Assembly (NCBI GenBank): GCA_035763085.1 | Contig: DASUBV010000400.1 | Location: 1 to 8,409, forward strand | Source: DASUBV01 sp035763085 | GTDB lineage: Bacteria > Actinomycetota > Actinomycetes > Streptosporangiales > Streptosporangiaceae | DNA: 8,409 nucleotides | Direction: 5' to 3' | In this document: positions 6,331 to 8,409 of the stretch, one piece after another | Layout: every line of letters begins with the position of its first letter | Position numbering within the stretch: the stretch's first letter is position 1 | Notes under the pieces: generated by a model | Seen by the model: the letters and a program-made list of their open reading frames with translations, nothing else | Database searches by the model: none | What the model was told of the DNA's origin: nothing | Made by a program: the position numbers and the translations under genes

Positions 6331-6351
6331 GACATTCAGATTCTGAATATC
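6331..6351. promoter_or_regulatory. 21-bp palindromic operator over the predicted transcription start of the SDR gene
   Basis: The core ATTCAG-ATT-CTGAAT (6334-6348) is a perfect inverted repeat. Extended arms 6331-6339 and 6343-6351 match at 8 of 9 pairs. Size, spacing and position over +1 are those of a TetR-type repressor operator. Half-site-like copies follow: TCAGATTC recurs at 6354-6361 and CACTCAGA occurs at both 6351-6358 and 6364-6371. Candidate binders in the window are the TetR protein two genes along and the MarR protein; the pairing is inference. Confidence 0.6.
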
Positions 6352-6382
6352 ACTCAGATTCGGCACTCAGACCGGAGGCGAC

Positions 6383-7351
6383 ATGAACGGGCGGAGTCGA
6401 GACCGCAGCCGCTGGACCGCTGCGCAGGTGCCATCCCAGGCGGGCCGGTCCGCCGTCGTGACCGGGGCCACCTCCGGGATCGGGCTGGAGACCGCCCGGC
6501 TGCTCGCCCGGCGCGGCGCGAGCGTGATCCTGGCCTGCCGCGATGCCGGCAAGGCCGAGCGCGCGGCGGATCAGATCCGGGCCGGGAGCAACGGGGCGAC
6601 GGTGCGCGTGGTGCACCTGGATCTCGGCTCACTGGCGTCGGTCCGCGCGGCAGCGGCGGAGATCAGCTCCTGCTGTCCCCGCCTGGACCTGCTCATCAAC
6701 AACGCCGGGGTGATGAGCCCGCCCTGCCAGCGCAGTGAGGACGGGTTCGAGCTAACCTTCGCCGTCAACCACCTGGGCCACTTCGCCCTGACCGGGCTGC
6801 TGCTGGACCGGCTGCTAGCCGCGCCGGCGGCGCGGGTCGTGACGGTCAGCAGCATCGGTCACTGGGAGGGCGCCATCCGCTTCGACGACCTGAACTTCGA
6901 GCGCGGCTACGACGGCGACCAGGCTTACTGGCAGGCCAAGGTGGCCAACCTGCTGTTCACCTACGAGCTGCAGGGCCGGCTGACCGCGGCGGGCGCGGCC
7001 GCGAGCGCGCTGGCCGCCCACCCGGGGGTCGTGCGCACCGAGCTGTGGCGGACCAGCTCACGGCTGGAGCGGCTGATGGTCAGCGGGTGGCTGCGGCCGG
7101 TGACCGCCTGGGCCGTCCAGGACAGCGACCGCGGCGCGCTGCCGACGCTGCGGGCCGCGACCGACCCGGCCGCGCGCGGCGGCGAGTACTACGGACCCGG
7201 CGGCTACCGGGAGTACACCGGGTACCCGGTGCGGGTCCAGTCCAGCGAGCGCGCGCAGGACATCTCCGCGCGGCGCCGCCTGTGGGAGATCTCCGAGGAG
7301 CTCACCGGCGTTGGCTACTGGCTCCCGTGGACGGCCGGCCAGCCCGGCTGA
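6383..7351 (+). CDS. Short-chain dehydrogenase/reductase, retinol dehydrogenase/protochlorophyllide reductase-like
   Basis: 322-residue classical SDR, an NAD(P)-dependent oxidoreductase acting on an unknown alcohol or carbonyl substrate. The cofactor motif TGATSGIG is at 27-34, with ACRD at 51-54 (Arg53 suggests NADPH). HLDLGSLASV at 78-87, NNAG at 106-109, the structural Asn129/HLGHF region, Ser156-Ser157 after strand 5, and the active-site Tyr182-x3-Lys186 are also present. The active-site segment reads AYWQAKVANLLF where relatives usually have YxxSK, so Ser is replaced by Ala before the Lys; the catalytic Tyr and Lys are kept. The segment FDDLNFER is typical of the RDH11-14/POR-like branch. 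Start ATG at 6383 has GGAGG at 6374-6378, spacer 4. Expression is probably controlled by the palindrome upstream; the TetR gene follows after 85 bases. Confidence 0.93.
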   Translation: MNGRSRDRSRWTAAQVPSQAGRSAVVTGATSGIGLETARLLARRGASVILACRDAGKAERAADQIRAGSNGATVRVVHLDLGSLASVRAAAAEISSCCPRLDLLINNAGVMSPPCQRSEDGFELTFAVNHLGHFALTGLLLDRLLAAPAARVVTVSSIGHWEGAIRFDDLNFERGYDGDQAYWQAKVANLLFTYELQGRLTAAGAAASALAAHPGVVRTELWRTSSRLERLMVSGWLRPVTAWAVQDSDRGALPTLRAATDPAARGGEYYGPGGYREYTGYPVRVQSSERAQDISARRRLWEISEELTGVGYWLPWTAGQPG

Positions 7352-7423
7352 GCCAGCGACCTGCGGCCGCGGGCGCGACCGGGCATGGCCGGGGCCCGGG
7401 CAGCGGCCGGCATCCGGTGCGCC

Positions 7424-7429
7424 TACTCT
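7424..7429 (+). promoter_or_regulatory. -10 box of a probable leaderless TetR transcript
   Basis: TACTCT fits the actinobacterial TANNNT -10 pattern. Its last base is 8 bases from the A of the TetR start codon, so transcription would begin at or next to that A. The only Shine-Dalgarno-like sequence (GGAG 7431-7434) is 2 bases from the ATG, too close to work well, which supports leaderless translation. No clear -35 is seen. Confidence 0.45.
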
Positions 7430-7436
7430 CGGAGCC

Positions 7437-8156
7437 ATGCCGAGCACGGACAAGGCGCGGCCCAGGAAGGCCGGCCCGTACCACCACGGCGACCTGCGGG
7501 CGGCCCTGATCGACATCGCCATCGAGCTCATCGGCGAGCGCGGTGTCCGGAATTTCTCGATGGCTGAGGCGAGCCGCCGCCTGGGCGTGGCGGTGAGTGC
7601 GCCGTACGCGCACTTTGCCGACCGCGAGGCGCTGCTGGCCGCCGTGAAGGTGCACGCCTACGAGCTACTGGCCGCGGAGCTTCCGGCCATCCGCGAGCTG
7701 CCCGACCCGGCCGGCCGCCTAGCCGCCCTGACTCGCGCCTACGTCCGGTTTGCCGCCAGCAAGCGGCCGTTGTTCGAGGTGATTTACCAGGCCGGCCTGG
7801 ACAAGGCCCGGTACCCGCAGATCGAGGCGGCCGAGCAGCCCGTCACTGACTTCTTCCTCGCCAGCGTCCTGGCCCTGAGCGGGCCCGGCGACCAGACTGC
7901 CAGCACGCCAGCCGCCAGCAGCCCGCCGGCCGGCAGCCAGGGCGGCCCGGCCCCTGACAGCCAGCCGGACAGCCAGGCCCGGGATGCCCAGGCCGCCGAG
8001 TACCTGGCCACGGCCCTCGAGGCCACCGCGCACGGCCACGCCGTGCTGCTGCTTGAGGGCGAGTTCGGCGACGGGGAGCAGGCTGTGGCGACCGCGGCCG
8101 AGCGCGCGGCGCGGGCGACCCTGGCCCTGGTGGCCGGGCGGCACCTGCTCCGCTAG
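7437..8156 (+). CDS. TetR/AcrR family transcriptional regulator
   Basis: 239-residue DNA-binding repressor. The N-terminal helix-turn-helix domain covers about 17-63: YHHGDLRAALIDIAIELI, then FSMAEASRRLGVAVSAPYAHFADREALLAAV (about 40-70, matching the family's 'a.rlGvs..apy.HF.dreaLl.av'). The ligand-binding helices follow, with a region FEVIYQAGL typical of the TetR C-terminal (WHG-like) group. Residues about 149-183 form a Pro/Ala/Ser/Gln-rich, probably disordered insert between helices, encoded by short repeats. The frame is open further 5' (to an ATG at 7311), but that would run into the SDR gene, so the ATG at 7437 is preferred; the protein then starts close to the HTH as usual. It probably regulates the neighbouring SDR gene and perhaps itself. 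Its stop is 3 bases from the stop of the convergent MarR gene. Confidence 0.92.
   Translation: MPSTDKARPRKAGPYHHGDLRAALIDIAIELIGERGVRNFSMAEASRRLGVAVSAPYAHFADREALLAAVKVHAYELLAAELPAIRELPDPAGRLAALTRAYVRFAASKRPLFEVIYQAGLDKARYPQIEAAEQPVTDFFLASVLALSGPGDQTASTPAASSPPAGSQGGPAPDSQPDSQARDAQAAEYLATALEATAHGHAVLLLEGEFGDGEQAVATAAERAARATLALVAGRHLLR
7881..7985 (+). repeat. Short-repeat, low-complexity insert within the TetR gene
   Basis: The stretch is built from CAGCC/GCCAG units. GACAGCCAG occurs at 7956-7964 and 7968-7976, and GGCAGCCAG at 7932-7940, all in register with a 12-base period. A 12-base period keeps the frame, so unit gain or loss would lengthen or shorten a Pro/Ser/Gln/Asp-rich linker without breaking the protein. 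Confidence 0.6.
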
Positions 8157-8159
8157 CCG

Positions 8160-8409
8160 CTAATTGTCCTTCTCCCCCGCAAGCTGCTCGGCGGCGGCGC
8201 GGCCGGCATCGGCGGTGCGGCGCAGGAACCCGGCCAGCAGCTCCAGCTCTGCATCGGAGTACCCGGCGAGGATCTGGTCCATGGTGCCGTTCATGCCCGA
8301 GTACAGGTGAAGGATCTCGGCGCTGCGGCTGCGCTCAGCGCGGACCCGCACCGCCCGGCGGTCCGCCGGGTCGCGCTCGCGGGCGACCCAGCCGCTGCGC
8401 TCCAGCCGG
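8160..8409 (-). CDS. MarR family transcriptional regulator, C-terminal part (partial)
   Basis: The minus-strand frame is open to the end of the window, so the N-terminal part of the gene lies beyond it; about 82 residues are visible and the GTG at 8351 is internal. The first visible residues, RLERSGWVARERDPADRRAVRVR, are the end of the recognition helix and the wing of a MarR winged helix (family pattern 'LE..GlV.R..dp.DRRa..v.LT'), with the conserved D-R-R that contacts DNA. The remainder (ILHLYSGMNGTMDQILAGYSDAEL and onward) forms the C-terminal dimerisation helices. After the wing, RAERSRS replaces the usual 'LT..G' segment. Stop TAG at 8160-8162 nearly touches the TetR stop. It probably represses a gene outside the window or the local oxidoreductases; the target is unknown. 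Confidence 0.9.
   Translation of the reverse strand, partial: RLERSGWVARERDPADRRAVRVRAERSRSAEILHLYSGMNGTMDQILAGYSDAELELLAGFLRRTADAGRAAAEQLAGEKDN

Noticed and set aside
7379..7399. 6-bp inverted repeat CCGGGC / GCCCGG between the SDR and TetR genes as a terminator
   Set aside because: Short stem, 9-base loop, no T-tract, and such repeats are expected by chance at this GC content.
1..8409. CRISPR array, tRNA/rRNA gene, insertion sequence, attachment site, or toxin-antitoxin/defence system
   Set aside because: No regularly spaced repeats, cloverleaf-like sequence, transposase motif or terminal inverted repeats were found; nearly all the DNA is taken up by the genes listed.

Overview
The window is very GC-rich, with strong third-position GC bias, mostly ATG starts and GGAGG-type ribosome binding sites. 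Its gene families (Opp/Dpp-type peptide ABC transporter, actinobacterial-style aminopeptidase P, TetR with a YHHGDLR N-terminus) point to a high-GC actinomycete, probably a soil streptomycete- or streptosporangium-like organism. The genus cannot be fixed from this sequence alone.

Left part (1-5352, + strand): the 3' part of a peptide-uptake operon. In order it holds the C-terminal end of a family 5 extracellular solute-binding protein, a DppC-like permease, a DppB-like permease, a DppD-like ATPase, a DppF-like ATPase and an aminopeptidase P (M24B). Every junction overlaps: TGATG for the two permease starts, ATGA for the two ATPases and the peptidase. The operon is therefore co-transcribed and probably translationally coupled. 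The logic is import of oligopeptides followed by removal of N-terminal residues next to proline. The aminopeptidase P reading frame is broken by one missing base near 4543, between the N-terminal domain and an otherwise intact catalytic domain.

Middle (5353-6382): a short convergent gap rich in GC hairpins (5366-5498) probably ends transcription from both sides. It is followed by a minus-strand NmrA/BVR-B-like NAD(P)-binding protein (5499-6137). A 245-base divergent intergenic region (6138-6382) is AT-rich in patches and carries a strong 10-bp hairpin, a 16-bp-period direct repeat, a recognisable promoter and a palindrome that sits on the predicted transcription start.

Right part (6383-8409): a classical short-chain dehydrogenase (+), a TetR-family regulator (+) with a probable leaderless promoter and a low-complexity insert, and the 3' part of a MarR-family regulator (-) whose stop lies 3 bases from the TetR stop. 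Together with the NAD(P)-binding protein this looks like a small redox or xenobiotic-response neighbourhood under local repressors; that reading is inference.

I found no RNA gene, CRISPR array, insertion sequence or clear new defence or biosynthetic system. The points most worth a second look are the split aminopeptidase P gene and the regulatory architecture of 6138-6382.
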